64,000 nt of DNA from Streptomyces sp. NRRL F-2580 (lineage in GTDB: Bacteria; Actinomycetota; Actinomycetes; Streptomycetales; Streptomycetaceae), in the NCBI RefSeq assembly GCF_000720115.1, contig NZ_JOIR01000006.1:1-64000 (forward strand). The letters are read 5' to 3'. A model generated the notes under the pieces. The model saw nothing but the letters and a program-made list of their open reading frames with translations. It searched no databases and had not been told where the DNA came from. The position numbers and the translations under genes were made by a program. Below, one piece after another: positions 31,570 to 40,641 of the stretch (position 1 is its first letter; each line of letters begins with the position of its first letter).

Positions 31570-32307
31570 CTACGCCGTGCAGGTCATCAGTGAGCTGATC
31601 GGCCAGGCCCGGTACCCCGTCCAGTACTCCTCGTCGCGCAGGGCGTCGGCGGGCGGGGTCCGGTTCGGCTGCCAGCCGACGGTGACGAAGCCGGCCTCGA
31701 CGGCCGCTTCGGCGAGGTCGGCGTGGGCCCACTCCCGGAACTCGAAAGGCACCGGCGGCTCGGTCAGGAAGTGCGCCTTCAGCAGGGGCGCGTCGCCGTC
31801 CGGGATCCGGTCGATGATGCGGACCCCGTACGGCGACCAGTCCACGCGCGGGAACGCCCCCGCGTTGGGCACGATGGCCAGCAGCCGCCCGCCGGCGCGC
31901 AGGTTGGCGCGGACGGACCGGAACATCGCGTGCAGGGATTTGCGGTCGGGCGCGTAGCTGAAGACGTACGCGGCGGTGGCGAGGTCGAAGGGGCCGAGTT
32001 GGGGAAGGCCGGCGGCGTCGGCGACGTGGTACTCGACGTCCGCCCGGTCCTTGGTGGCCTGGTGCTCGCGGGCCAGCCGGATCATCTCCTCCGAGACGTC
32101 CACGCCGACGGTCCGGCGGGCCCCGCCGCGGGCCAGCAGCCGGGTGTTGTAGCCGTATCCGCAGGCCAGGTCGAGGGCGTCGAGCCCGCGCACCCCGCCG
32201 AGCGCGTCGAGGGCTCCGTGCAGGGTGTAGGTGTCGGCCGCCGAGAAGGCCGCCGTGGTCTTCGACTCCGCGTAACGCTCGCCGATGGTGTCGTACTGGA
32301 ACCGCAT
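31570..32307 (-). CDS. SAM-dependent class I methyltransferase
   Basis: A 245-residue methyltransferase. Motif I is ALDLACGYGYNTRLLARGG, motif post-I is VGVDVSEEMIRLAREH, and acidic motif II is GPFDLATAAYVFSYAP followed by LRAGGRLLAIVPN. The overall shape resembles ubiquinone/menaquinone-type and toxoflavin-synthase-like methyltransferases. The substrate is not predictable. ATG 32305-32307 is chosen with GGAAGG upstream; a longer frame exists. It is on the minus strand just downstream of the LysR gene (gap 114 bp) and is probably separately transcribed. Confidence 0.88.
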   Translation of the reverse strand: MRFQYDTIGERYAESKTTAAFSAADTYTLHGALDALGGVRGLDALDLACGYGYNTRLLARGGARRTVGVDVSEEMIRLAREHQATKDRADVEYHVADAAGLPQLGPFDLATAAYVFSYAPDRKSLHAMFRSVRANLRAGGRLLAIVPNAGAFPRVDWSPYGVRIIDRIPDGDAPLLKAHFLTEPPVPFEFREWAHADLAEAAVEAGFVTVGWQPNRTPPADALRDEEYWTGYRAWPISSLMTCTA

Positions 32308-32421
32308 GCTCTGCCTTCCGGGGGCCTGCCGCCAGGTGGGACGCGTGCGTATCGTCCCCCGCGACGCGTCCGGGGCCGGGCCGCACACCCGTACGTCCCC
32401 CGGACGAGGGAGGCGGTCGGC

Positions 32422-33345
32422 CTATCGCGGCGGCTCCCGGTCCGGCGGCGGCGCCAGCTCGCGGGCGCAGGCGCGCAGCCAGGCGTGCGCCGGGTCGGCG
32501 TCGTGCCGCGGGTGCCAGGCCATGCCGAAGGGCAGGGCCGGCAGGTCGAGCGGTATCTCGAAGGTCTCCAGTCCCAGCGCGGCGGCGAGCGGTGCGACCT
32601 GACTGGTCAGCAGCCCCACGAGGTCGCTCTCGCGCAGGACGAACAGGGAGGCGGGGAAGGTGCCCACGCTGCCCACCACGCGCCGGGTCAGCCCCTGATC
32701 GGCGAGGGCGGCGTCCACCGGGCCTTCGAGGCGGCCGCGCCGGGAGGCGGTCAGGTGCTCGGCCGCGGCGAACCGGCGCACCGTGAGGCGGCCGCGGAGC
32801 AGCGGGTGCCCGCGGCGCACGACGCCCAGCATGCGCTCGTCGGAGAGGTGCTCGACGCGCACTTCGGGGGAACGGGTGTCGACGACGCCGAGTTCCAGGT
32901 CGGCGACGCCTTCGCGCAGGGCGGGGACGTCCACGTGGCTCTCCGGGAGGAAGCGCAGCCGCACGCCGGGCGCCTCGCGGGTCATCCGGTTGAAGAGCGT
33001 GGCCCCGTAGACGGCGGTGAAGGCGTCGTTGGCCAGCACGGTGAAGGTGCGGGTGAGCGTGGGCAGGTCCACCTCGCCGCCGGTGAGGAAGAGGGCGCGG
33101 GCGCGTTCGACGACTGCGCGGACCTCCCCCTGTACGGCGAGCGCGTGCGGGGTGGGCACCATGACCCGGCCGGCCCGGACCAGGACCGGGTCGCCGAGGG
33201 CCTTGCGGATCCGGCCGAGGGTGCGGCTCATGGCGGGCTCGGACAGGTGCATGCGGGCCGCGGCCCGGGACACGCTCGCCTCCTCCAGGAGGACGTCCAG
33301 GGCGACGAGGAGATTCAGGTCCAGCCCGGATTGCGTCACACGCAT
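32422..33345 (-). CDS. LysR family transcriptional regulator
   Basis: A 307-residue LysR protein with DLNLLVALDVLLEEASVSRA and MHLSEPAMSRTLGRIRKALG, a standard HTH of the NodD/LinR-like branch, then the effector domain. ATG 33343-33345 has AAGGGATG upstream. It is divergent from an MFS exporter 124 bp away, with a T-N11-A LysR box directly upstream of its start, so it probably activates that exporter and represses itself. The inducer is unknown. Confidence 0.92.
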   Translation of the reverse strand: MRVTQSGLDLNLLVALDVLLEEASVSRAAARMHLSEPAMSRTLGRIRKALGDPVLVRAGRVMVPTPHALAVQGEVRAVVERARALFLTGGEVDLPTLTRTFTVLANDAFTAVYGATLFNRMTREAPGVRLRFLPESHVDVPALREGVADLELGVVDTRSPEVRVEHLSDERMLGVVRRGHPLLRGRLTVRRFAAAEHLTASRRGRLEGPVDAALADQGLTRRVVGSVGTFPASLFVLRESDLVGLLTSQVAPLAAALGLETFEIPLDLPALPFGMAWHPRHDADPAHAWLRACARELAPPPDREPPR

Positions 33346-33353
33346 ACATCCCT

Positions 33354-33366
33354 TGCACAAGTTGCA
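33354..33366. promoter_or_regulatory. LysR box (T-N11-A)
   Basis: TGCACAAGTTGCA fits T-N11-A with TGCA at both ends. It is 9 bp upstream of the LysR start and 104 bp upstream of the divergent exporter start. Confidence 0.6.
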
Positions 33367-33469
33367 CTGGAAAGCAGGTCGGCCCAACTTTACGGTGGTC
33401 CAAGGGCGATGGCCGCTGCCGGCCCTTCCTTCCCTTCCCCCGTACCGTCACCGACTCCGAGGAGGAGCC

Positions 33470-34933
33470 GTGCTCCGCCATGCCGTCACGCAGGGTCCCG
33501 CCGTCCCCGCGCCCGCACTCACCCGGCCCGCCCTGCTCGTCCTGTGCGCCTGCGTGCTGGTCGCCCAGGGGATGGTCGCCGCCGTCAACCTGCTGATCCC
33601 CCAGCTCGCGGCGTCCGAGCTGCATCCGGATCCCGGTGAGCTGCTGTGGGCCGTGGACGCGTACGTGATCGTCTTCGCGGCGCTGCTGATCCCCGCCGGG
33701 GCGCTCGGCGACCGCTACGGCCGCAAGGGCGCGCTGCTCGCCGGGCTCGGCCTGTTCGCCGCGGGCGGGGCCGCCAGCGCCCTCGCCCAGGACCCGGCCG
33801 TGCTGATCGCCGGGCGCGGTGTGTGCGGGGCGGGCGCGGCCCTGATCATGCCCGCCACCATGTCCGTCCTGGTCCACCTCACTCCGCCCGAGCGCCGCGG
33901 CCGCGCCCTGGCCACCTGGACGCTGTCCGCGGGCCTCGGGGGCCTGGCGGGCAACGTCGGCGGCGGCCTGGCCGGGGAGTACCTGACCTGGCGGGCCCTG
34001 TTCTGGGCCGTCGTCCCGCTCGGCGCGCTGCTCGCGCTCGCGGTCGCCCGCGCGGTGCCCCGTACTCCGTCCCGGCCCGCCGCCGCCGTCGACCCCCTCG
34101 GGGCGGCGCTGCTCGCGGCCGCGCTGCTCGCGGTGGTCTACGGGATCATCGAGGGGCCGGCGTACGGCTGGGCCTCGGTGCAGGTGCTGACCGCCTTCGT
34201 CCTCGGTGCGCTGCTGCTCGCCGCGTTCACCGGCCATGCGCTGCGCGCCGCCCGCCCGCTGCTGGACCCGCGGATCTTCGGCTCGCGCAGGCTGCGCGCC
34301 GGGACGCTCGGCATCGGCGCCGCCTTCTTCGGGCTCTTCGCCCTGTTCTTCGTCAATGCCCAGTACCTCCAGTACGCGAAGGGCTTCTCCCCCGCCCGGA
34401 CCGGCTTCGCGATCGTCCCACTCACCGTCGGCATGGCGCTGGTGCCCCGGTTCGGCGCCCGGCTCCAGGAGCGCGTCGGGCCGCGGCTGCCGGTCGGCGC
34501 CGGGCTCGGCCTGATCGGGGCGGGGCTGCTGCTGGTCTCCACCGCCGACGCGGGCACCCCGTACGCCCTGTACGCGCTCTACCTGCTGGTGCTGTCCGTG
34601 GGAACGGGCCTGGCCGCGCCCTCGCTGACGCTGACGGTGGTCGCCGAGCTGCCCTCCCACCAGGCCGGGCTCGGCTCCGGGCTGAACACGGCGGCCCGGG
34701 AGATCGGCGCCGCCCTCGGCGTGGCGGTGGTCGGCACCGTGCTGGCGTCGCGCTTCCACGGGAACCCGCAGGATCCGGCTCAGGTCGTCGCCTTCACCGA
34801 CGCGATGGGGGCAGCGCTGCGCACGGTGGCCGTGGTGCTGTTGTGCGCGTCTGCCGCGGTGGTGACCTGGTACCGGGCGGGGCGGCGCGGGCGCGGCCGG
34901 GATGCAGTTGCCGCCGCCGAGGGCGCATCCTGA
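33470..34933 (+). CDS. MFS transporter, DHA2 (14-TM) type
   Basis: A 487-residue drug:H+ antiporter. TM1 LVAQGMVAAVNLLIPQL, motif A GALGDRYGRKGALLAGLG after TM2, and motif C-like LGGLAGNVGGGLAGEYL are in order, and about fourteen hydrophobic helices can be counted. It exports a toxic or signalling small molecule. GTG 33470 is chosen because GGAGGAG precedes it by the right spacing and because it starts just before the first helix. It is regulated most likely by the divergent LysR protein. The SpoIIE-type phosphatase gene starts 5 bp after its stop and may be co-transcribed. Confidence 0.9.
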   Translation: MLRHAVTQGPAVPAPALTRPALLVLCACVLVAQGMVAAVNLLIPQLAASELHPDPGELLWAVDAYVIVFAALLIPAGALGDRYGRKGALLAGLGLFAAGGAASALAQDPAVLIAGRGVCGAGAALIMPATMSVLVHLTPPERRGRALATWTLSAGLGGLAGNVGGGLAGEYLTWRALFWAVVPLGALLALAVARAVPRTPSRPAAAVDPLGAALLAAALLAVVYGIIEGPAYGWASVQVLTAFVLGALLLAAFTGHALRAARPLLDPRIFGSRRLRAGTLGIGAAFFGLFALFFVNAQYLQYAKGFSPARTGFAIVPLTVGMALVPRFGARLQERVGPRLPVGAGLGLIGAGLLLVSTADAGTPYALYALYLLVLSVGTGLAAPSLTLTVVAELPSHQAGLGSGLNTAAREIGAALGVAVVGTVLASRFHGNPQDPAQVVAFTDAMGAALRTVAVVLLCASAAVVTWYRAGRRGRGRDAVAAAEGAS

Positions 34934-34937
34934 CTGT

Positions 34938-37085
34938 GTGATCGCGAGAGCGGACAGCGGCGGCGTCCCGGCCCCTGATGCCACGACTCAGGCACTCGCC
35001 CGGGCGACCGTGAGCGCCGTGCAGGCCGTGGGCGGGTACGCGGGCGGGGTGTACCTGCGCTCGCCCACCGCCGGGCTCCTGCTGCTGGCGGTGTTCATGG
35101 GCCTGCCGCTGCCGCTGTTCCGCCCGTGGTGGCGGATCCTGGTGAACCGCCCGTACCCGCCCGCCGAGGTCTACCGCACCGGGCAGGCCGTGCACCTGGC
35201 CGACGCGGAGTCGGCCGTGGGCCGCTTCCCGCAGATGGTGGCCAGCCTGCCGTTCCCCTTCGCCTCGCTGTACGAGCCGGTGACCGCCGGGACGCAGCGG
35301 TTCGGCGTGCTCCTGGTGCTGCGCCCGGCGACCCCCGGCGTCCCGGTCGGGGCCGCCGACCGGGAACGGTTGCGGGAGGCCGCGGACCGGCTGGCCCAGG
35401 AGCTCGCGGAGCTCGCGGCGGCCGGGGCCCCGGTGGCGTGGGAGGGCGACCCCGTGGCGGTGCCGACGCCGCCGCCCGACACCGGTTCCACGGGCGCGCG
35501 CGCGGCAGTCGACCGGCTCGCGCTGGCGGTCCTCTCGCTGGACCGGCAGGGCCGGATCGGTTTCGTCAACACGGCGGCCGAGGAACTGCTCGGCCTCGCC
35601 GGCCCGCAGCTGTACGGGAAGGTGCTGTGGGAGGCTCTGCCGTGGCTGGGGCACCACGCCTACGACGACCATTTCCGGGCTGTCTTCATGTCCGGCGAGC
35701 CGGCGCACTTCCCGGCCCGGCGCGGCCGCCACCCGCCCGGGGAATGGCTGTCGGTGGGCCTGGACCCCGCCCCCGACGGCGTGACCCTGACGATCGGCCG
35801 CGCCGAGAAGCCCGCCTACGCGCCCACGTCGGTGGTCCAGCCCGCTGCGGGCCTGGCTCCGCCCGTCGACCAGGCCTCCGCGCTGTACCGGCCGGTGGCC
35901 CTCGCCATCGCGCTGTCGGAGGCGGTCACGGCCCGGCAGGTGTCGGCGGTGGTCACCGAGGAACTGCTGCCGGCCTTCGGCGGCCGCCAGCTGGCGATCT
36001 ACCTGCTCGACGAGCGGCACCTGTACCTCGCCTGGGAGACCGGTTTCCCGCAGGGCTTCCTCAACCGGTTCGACGGGGTCTCGCTCGACGTGCGGCTGCC
36101 GGGCGTGGAGACGCTGACCACGGGCCGGCCGATGTTCTTCGAGTCGATGGAGCACCTCGCCGCCGCCTATCCCGGCATTCCGCTCGACGCCGACGTCGGT
36201 GCCCGAGCCTTCCTGCCGCTGATCGCCTCGGGCCGTCCGGTCGGCTCGTGCATCCTGGGCTTCGACTCGCCCCGCGGCTTCAGCTCGGAGGAGCGTACGG
36301 TGCTCACGGCGCTGGCCGGCCTGATCGCACAGGCCCTGGCGCGGGCCCGGCGCTACGACAGCGAGGCGGCGCTGGCGCGCGGGCTCCAGTCGGCCCTGCT
36401 GCCGCACCGGCTGCCGGTGCGCGAGAACGTGGACACGGTCGGCCGCTATCTCGCGGGCACCGCGGGCATGGACGTCGGCGGCGACTGGTACGACGTCATC
36501 GAGACGGGGCGCGGCCTGCTGGCCCTCGTCATCGGGGACGTCCAGGGCCACGGGGTGGCGGCTGCGGCGACCATGGGGCAGCTCCGCAGCGCCGTACGGG
36601 CCTTCGCACTCAGCGGCAGTACGCCGGAACAGGTGATGAGGGGCACCAACCAGCTGCTCATCGACCTGGATCCGGGACAGTTCGCCAGCTGCTGCTACGT
36701 GCTGCTCGACCCGGCGTCCGGCGCCGTGCGGGCCGTCCGGGCCGGTCACCCCCAGCCGTTGCTGCGCCACTCCGACGGCCGGACCGAGGTGCTGGACCTG
36801 GCGGGCGGGGTGGTGCTCGGCGTCGACCCGGACGCCTCGTACCCGGTCACGGAACTGCGGCTGGAGACGGGCGCGGTGCTCGCCCTCTACACGGACGGGC
36901 TGGTGGAGATGCCGGGCATGGACATCGACGACGGGGTGGAGCGGCTGCGGTTGGCCCTGGCGGCGGCCCGGCCGTCCCCGCTGACCGAGACCGCCGACCG
37001 GCTGGTCGGCGAGGCGGGCGGCAGCGCCGACCGGCCGGACGACATCGCCCTGCTGCTGGCGTCCCGCAGGGGCGAGGACACGTAG
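34938..37085 (+). CDS. GAF/PAS/GAF-containing SpoIIE-type PP2C phosphatase
   Basis: About 715 residues. An N-terminal GAF-like region (to about 155) is followed by a PAS domain (LDRQGRIGFVNTAAEELLGL), a second GAF (about 315-480, AIYLLDERHLYLAWETGFP), and a C-terminal SpoIIE/RsbU phosphatase. The phosphatase has metal-binding residues in VGGDWYDVIETG and VIGDVQGHGVAAA, then LYTDGLVEMPG and RPDDIALLL. Such proteins dephosphorylate STAS anti-anti-sigma proteins in partner-switching pathways. No kinase or STAS gene is adjacent, so its partner is elsewhere. The GTG start at 34938 avoids overlap with the MFS stop; an ATG at 34902 is also in frame. Confidence 0.9.
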   Translation: MIARADSGGVPAPDATTQALARATVSAVQAVGGYAGGVYLRSPTAGLLLLAVFMGLPLPLFRPWWRILVNRPYPPAEVYRTGQAVHLADAESAVGRFPQMVASLPFPFASLYEPVTAGTQRFGVLLVLRPATPGVPVGAADRERLREAADRLAQELAELAAAGAPVAWEGDPVAVPTPPPDTGSTGARAAVDRLALAVLSLDRQGRIGFVNTAAEELLGLAGPQLYGKVLWEALPWLGHHAYDDHFRAVFMSGEPAHFPARRGRHPPGEWLSVGLDPAPDGVTLTIGRAEKPAYAPTSVVQPAAGLAPPVDQASALYRPVALAIALSEAVTARQVSAVVTEELLPAFGGRQLAIYLLDERHLYLAWETGFPQGFLNRFDGVSLDVRLPGVETLTTGRPMFFESMEHLAAAYPGIPLDADVGARAFLPLIASGRPVGSCILGFDSPRGFSSEERTVLTALAGLIAQALARARRYDSEAALARGLQSALLPHRLPVRENVDTVGRYLAGTAGMDVGGDWYDVIETGRGLLALVIGDVQGHGVAAAATMGQLRSAVRAFALSGSTPEQVMRGTNQLLIDLDPGQFASCCYVLLDPASGAVRAVRAGHPQPLLRHSDGRTEVLDLAGGVVLGVDPDASYPVTELRLETGAVLALYTDGLVEMPGMDIDDGVERLRLALAAARPSPLTETADRLVGEAGGSADRPDDIALLLASRRGEDT

Positions 37086-37098
37086 GACCGCAGACCCG

Positions 37099-38928
37099 TC
37101 AGCCGGCGTTCGTCGGCCGGCCCGTGGACCCGTCCATCGACCCGTCCGTGCCGCCCGCCAGGATCAGCGCGGTGTTCACCAACCCGACGTGGCTGAACGC
37201 CTGCGGAAAGTTGCCGAGTTGGCGGCCGGTGAGGGGGTCGTACTCCTCCGCGAGCAGCCCCACGTCGTTGCGTACGGCCAGCAGCCGCTCGAAGAGGGCG
37301 CGGGCCTCCTCCTCCCGGCCCGTCATGTACAGGGCGTCGGCCAGCCAGAACGAGCAGGCCAGGAAGGCGCCTTCGCCGCCGGGCAGTCCGTCGACGGCGG
37401 GACCCTCGGTGGTGTAGCGGCGGACCAGTCCGCTGCGGCCCAGCTCCGCGCGCACGGCGTCGACCGTGCCGACGACCCGCGGGTCGTCGGGCGGGAGGAA
37501 TCCGGTCCTGGGGATGAGCAGGGTCGCCGCGTCGAGCTCAGTGGAGCCGTAGTACTGGGTGAAGGTGCCCCGCACGGGGTCGTAGCCCTTGGTGCACACG
37601 TCGAGGTGCACCGCGTCCCGCATGGCGCGCCAGCGTTCCACGTCGCCGGGCATCGACGGATCGCGCTCCAGCGCCTGTACGGCCCGGTCGGCGGCGACCC
37701 ACGCCATCACCTTGGAGTGGACGAAGTGGCGGCGCGGGCCGCGGACTTCCCACAGGCCCTCGTCCGGCCGCTGCCAGTTGCGCTCCAGGAAGTCGAGGAG
37801 CGCGAGCTGGATCCGCCAGGCGTGGTGCTCGGAGGGCAGTCCGGCGGACCTGGCCACGTGGAGGGAGTCGATGACCTCCCCGTACACGTCCAGTTGGAGC
37901 TGGTCCACGGCCGCGTTGCCGACCCGGACCGGGGCGGAGGAGGCGTAGCCGCTCAGCCACGGCAGTTCGCTCTCGGGGATCCGCCGCTCGCCGGCGATCC
38001 CGTACATGATCTGCAGGTCGGCGGGGTCACCGGCGGCCGCGCGCAGCAGCCACGTGCGCCAGGCACGGGCCTCGTCGAGGTAGCCGGTGGCGAGGAGGGA
38101 GCCGAGGGTGAGGGTGGAGTCGCGCAGCCAGCAGTAGCGGTAGTCCCAGTTGCGGACGCCGCCGAGTTCCTCGGGGAGGGAGGTGGTGGAGGCGGCGACG
38201 ATGCCGCCGGTCGGCGCGTAGGTGAGGGCCTTGAGGGTGATCAGCGAGCGGTTCACGGCCTCCTTGTAGGGGCCCTCGTAGCGGCACTGCGAGCTCCACT
38301 CGCGCCAGTCCGCGAGGCTCTGCTCCAGACCGTCGAAGGGGTCGCAGGGATCGGGGCACGGTTCGTGCGAGGGGTGCCAGGTGAGGACGAAGGCCACGCG
38401 CCGGCCGGCGGAGACCGGGAACTGGGAGCGGGTGCTGTTGGCCTCGCCCCAGGTGCGGACCGGGGGGTTGCTGCGGAACCAGACGGCGTCCGGTCCGGCG
38501 ATGGCGACCCGGTCCTCCTCGACCCGGCGCACCCAGGGGACGACGTTCCCGTAGTCGAAGCGCAAGCGCAGGGTGCTGTGCATGCGCACGGTGCCGCTGA
38601 CGCCCTCGACGATGCGGACCACGTCGGGGGCCCGGTCGCGCTGCGGCATGAAGTCGATGACCTTGACGGTGCCGGTGTCGGTCACCCAGTACGACTCCAG
38701 GACGAGCGTGCCGTCGACGTAGGCCCGGCGGGTGCACGGTTCGCCGACTTCGGCGTCGACGGGGGCGATGCGCCAGTGGCCGTTCTCCTCGTCGCCGAGG
38801 AGCTTGGCGAAGCAGGCGGCCGAGTCGAAGCGGGGCAGGCACAGCCAGTCGATGGACCCGTCACGGCCGACCAGCCCGCTGGCCATCAGGTCGCCGATGA
38901 GTGCGTAGTCTTCGATGGGTTGTGTCAT
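37099..38928 (-). CDS. Glycoside hydrolase family 15 protein (trehalase/glucoamylase-like)
   Basis: A 609-residue (alpha/alpha)6-barrel enzyme. The N-terminus YALIGDLMASGLVGRDGSIDWLCLPRFDS is the hallmark of actinobacterial GH15 proteins, some of which are trehalases. Catalytic-domain segments include GVRNWDYRYCWLRDSTLTLG, NWQRPDEGLWEVRGPRRHFV (general acid Glu region) and GAFLACSFWLADAL. It lacks a signal peptide and so acts in the cytoplasm. ATG 38926-38928 is preferred to the upstream in-frame start. The C-terminus ends in a low-complexity GGTDGSMDGSTG tail, encoded by GACCCGTCC-like repeats, 13 bp from the convergent phosphatase gene. Confidence 0.92.
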   Translation of the reverse strand: MTQPIEDYALIGDLMASGLVGRDGSIDWLCLPRFDSAACFAKLLGDEENGHWRIAPVDAEVGEPCTRRAYVDGTLVLESYWVTDTGTVKVIDFMPQRDRAPDVVRIVEGVSGTVRMHSTLRLRFDYGNVVPWVRRVEEDRVAIAGPDAVWFRSNPPVRTWGEANSTRSQFPVSAGRRVAFVLTWHPSHEPCPDPCDPFDGLEQSLADWREWSSQCRYEGPYKEAVNRSLITLKALTYAPTGGIVAASTTSLPEELGGVRNWDYRYCWLRDSTLTLGSLLATGYLDEARAWRTWLLRAAAGDPADLQIMYGIAGERRIPESELPWLSGYASSAPVRVGNAAVDQLQLDVYGEVIDSLHVARSAGLPSEHHAWRIQLALLDFLERNWQRPDEGLWEVRGPRRHFVHSKVMAWVAADRAVQALERDPSMPGDVERWRAMRDAVHLDVCTKGYDPVRGTFTQYYGSTELDAATLLIPRTGFLPPDDPRVVGTVDAVRAELGRSGLVRRYTTEGPAVDGLPGGEGAFLACSFWLADALYMTGREEEARALFERLLAVRNDVGLLAEEYDPLTGRQLGNFPQAFSHVGLVNTALILAGGTDGSMDGSTGRPTNAG

Positions 38929-39029
38929 TGGTGCGCTCTTCCCGCGAATGCCCGGGGCCAATCAGCTCGGGCCCCGGACACCTCCGCGCGCGCTACGTCA
39001 GGCTCTGGGGGAACGATCCCCTCGCGCTT

Positions 39030-39593
39030 CTAGTCGCGCACGAGGAGCAGCACCGCGGCGAGGACCACGCCGACGACGACGGCGAGGGCGCCGTGGGCCA
39101 GGCGGTGGCTGCGCAGGACGGGCAGGAAGCGGTCGACGGCGTAGCGGCCGGGGCCGGTGAGGGCGAGGGCGGCGGCGCCCGCGGTCAGCAGCAGTTCGTA
39201 CTCGATGCCCTTGGGGGCGAAGAAGGCGCCGGCGCCGTGGACGGCGATGGCGTTGATGAGGGTGCCGACGATCGCGGCGCCGGCGAGCGGGGTGAGCAGG
39301 CCGAGGGCCAGGCCGAGGCCGCCCAGGGTCTCGGTCAGCCCGGCGAGGACGGCCATGGCGTCACCGGCGGGGTATCCGCTGGCGGTGAAGAACTGGCCGG
39401 TGCCGCTGATGCCGCCGCCCTCGAACCAGCCGAAGAGCTTCTGCGTGCCGTGCGCGGCCATCGTCAGGCCGAGGACGAGGCGCAGGAGCAGCAGGCCGGT
39501 GTCGTGGCCGGGGGTGGAGACGGCGGCGGCTTGGGGGTGTACGGCCGGTGTGGCGGCCTGCGGCTTCGTCGTGGTGACGGAGGGGCTGTGCAT
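39030..39593 (-). CDS. DoxX family membrane protein
   Basis: A 187-residue protein with four predicted membrane helices. The first shows LLLLRLVLGLTMAAHGTQKLFGWF, the DoxX/YqjF signature with HGTQKLFGW. It is followed by LAGLTETLGGLGLALGLLTPL and two more helices. DoxX proteins associate with redox stress and quinone or thiosulfate metabolism. An AAGGA site precedes the ATG at 39591-39593. It is divergent from a MarR gene and the twin TTCNAATTNGAA operators lie between them, so de-repression by oxidants, phenolics or quinones is plausible. Confidence 0.92.
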   Translation of the reverse strand: MHSPSVTTTKPQAATPAVHPQAAAVSTPGHDTGLLLLRLVLGLTMAAHGTQKLFGWFEGGGISGTGQFFTASGYPAGDAMAVLAGLTETLGGLGLALGLLTPLAGAAIVGTLINAIAVHGAGAFFAPKGIEYELLLTAGAAALALTGPGRYAVDRFLPVLRSHRLAHGALAVVVGVVLAAVLLLVRD

Positions 39594-39641
39594 GGGGGGT
39601 CCTTACGGTCGGGCGGCCGGGTGGGAGCCGGCAGGAAGTTA

Positions 39642-39692
39642 TTCAAATTCGAACCGCTGGGGGTCGACCCTAACCATTGATTCAAATTGGAA
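39642..39692. promoter_or_regulatory. Twin MarR operators
   Basis: TTCAAATTCGAA (39642-39653) and TTCAAATTGGAA (39681-39692) both fit the dyad TTCNAATTNGAA and start 39 bp apart, close to four helical turns. They lie between the divergent DoxX and MarR genes and stand out as A/T-rich islands. Confidence 0.8.
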
Positions 39693-39713
39693 CAACCCGT
39701 GTAGGCTGGAGGC

Positions 39714-40178
39714 ATGGCAGAACCGAGATGGCTGGACGACCGCGAGATGCGGGCTTGGAGCGGCTTCCTGGCCGCATCGGCCCTGGTGAACCGCCGTCTC
39801 GACCAACAGCTCAAGGACGAGGCCGGGCTCTCGCACCCCCAGTACGAGATCCTCGTACGGCTCGCCGCGGCGCCCGGGCGCGAGCTGCGGATGACCGAGC
39901 TCGCCAACGGCCTGATCAACTCCAAGAGCGGGCTCACCTACCAGGTCACCCAGATGGAGAAGGCCGGACTGGTCCGCCGCCGCAGCTGCCCCTCCGACGT
40001 GCGCGGCGTCTTCGCCGTCCTCACCGACGCCGGCAGCGCCAAGCTGGAACAGGCCGCACCGGGACACGTGGCGACGGTCCGGGAGGTCCTCGTCGACGTC
40101 CTGACCCCCGGACAGCTCGACGCGCTCGCCGACGGGCTGGGCGAGGTCGGCCGCCGGCTGCGCGAGCAGGGCGCCTGA
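39714..40178 (+). CDS. MarR family transcriptional regulator
   Basis: A 154-residue winged-helix regulator. ALVNRRLDQQLKDEAGLSHP, YEILVRLAAAPGRELRMTEL and LINSKSGLTYQVTQMEKAGL followed by VRRRSCPSDVRGVFAVLTDAG give the complete MarR fold with its DxR wing. A single cysteine (SCPSD) in the wing region could make it redox-responsive; that is inference. GGAGG precedes ATG 39714. It is divergent from DoxX with two operators between, so it very likely represses both. Confidence 0.93.
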   Translation: MAEPRWLDDREMRAWSGFLAASALVNRRLDQQLKDEAGLSHPQYEILVRLAAAPGRELRMTELANGLINSKSGLTYQVTQMEKAGLVRRRSCPSDVRGVFAVLTDAGSAKLEQAAPGHVATVREVLVDVLTPGQLDALADGLGEVGRRLREQGA

Positions 40179-40233
40179 GCGGATCCGGCCGGCGGTCGGG
40201 TAGCGAGTGACGGTTTCGGGGTATAGGGGCGCC

Positions 40234-40548
40234 ATGGACGGAAAGGCCTGGCTCACCTTGCTCACGGTCATCGCGGTGGGGCTCGCGATCGCCGCGGCCG
40301 TGCTGCTCGTACGGGTCTTCAAGGCGCGGCGACTGCTGGTCGACGCGGGGATCCCGCTGCGCGACAAGGCCCTGTTCTGGGTCGCCGTGATCTACACCCT
40401 CTCGCCCGTGGACCTGATCCCGGACCCGGTGTACCTGGACGACATCGGCGTGCTGCTGCTGGCGCTGCGCTCACTGCACGCGGCGGCCGGGGCCGCCGGG
40501 GTCGGCCGGGCCGCCCGCGCGGCGAAGGAGCCGGACGCCGTCGGGTAG
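40234..40548 (+). CDS. DUF1232/YkvA-family small membrane protein
   Basis: A 104-residue protein with an N-terminal membrane helix (LLTVIAVGLAIAAAVLLVRVF). The DUF1232 core follows: IPLRDKALFWVAVIYTLSPVDLIPD, with the conserved SPVDLIPD motif, and a further hydrophobic segment. Function is unknown; members are often near stress genes. ATG 40234 is preferred with AGGGG upstream. It follows MarR by 55 bp on the same strand and may be independent. Confidence 0.85.
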   Translation: MDGKAWLTLLTVIAVGLAIAAAVLLVRVFKARRLLVDAGIPLRDKALFWVAVIYTLSPVDLIPDPVYLDDIGVLLLALRSLHAAAGAAGVGRAARAAKEPDAVG

Positions 40549-40641
40549 CTGCCCTGGCGGTACGGGGCGACGGCGTACGGGCTCAGCCTGGACGGCGCCC
40601 GGTGGGGCCGCAACCCCGCCGACCGGGCACGGAGCGGGCGG

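Noticed and set aside
40198..40224. GGGT...GGGTAT as a SigB-type promoter before the DUF1232 gene
   Set aside because: The spacing between the elements is 17, longer than the 14-16 of known Streptomyces SigB promoters, and one such match is expected by chance.
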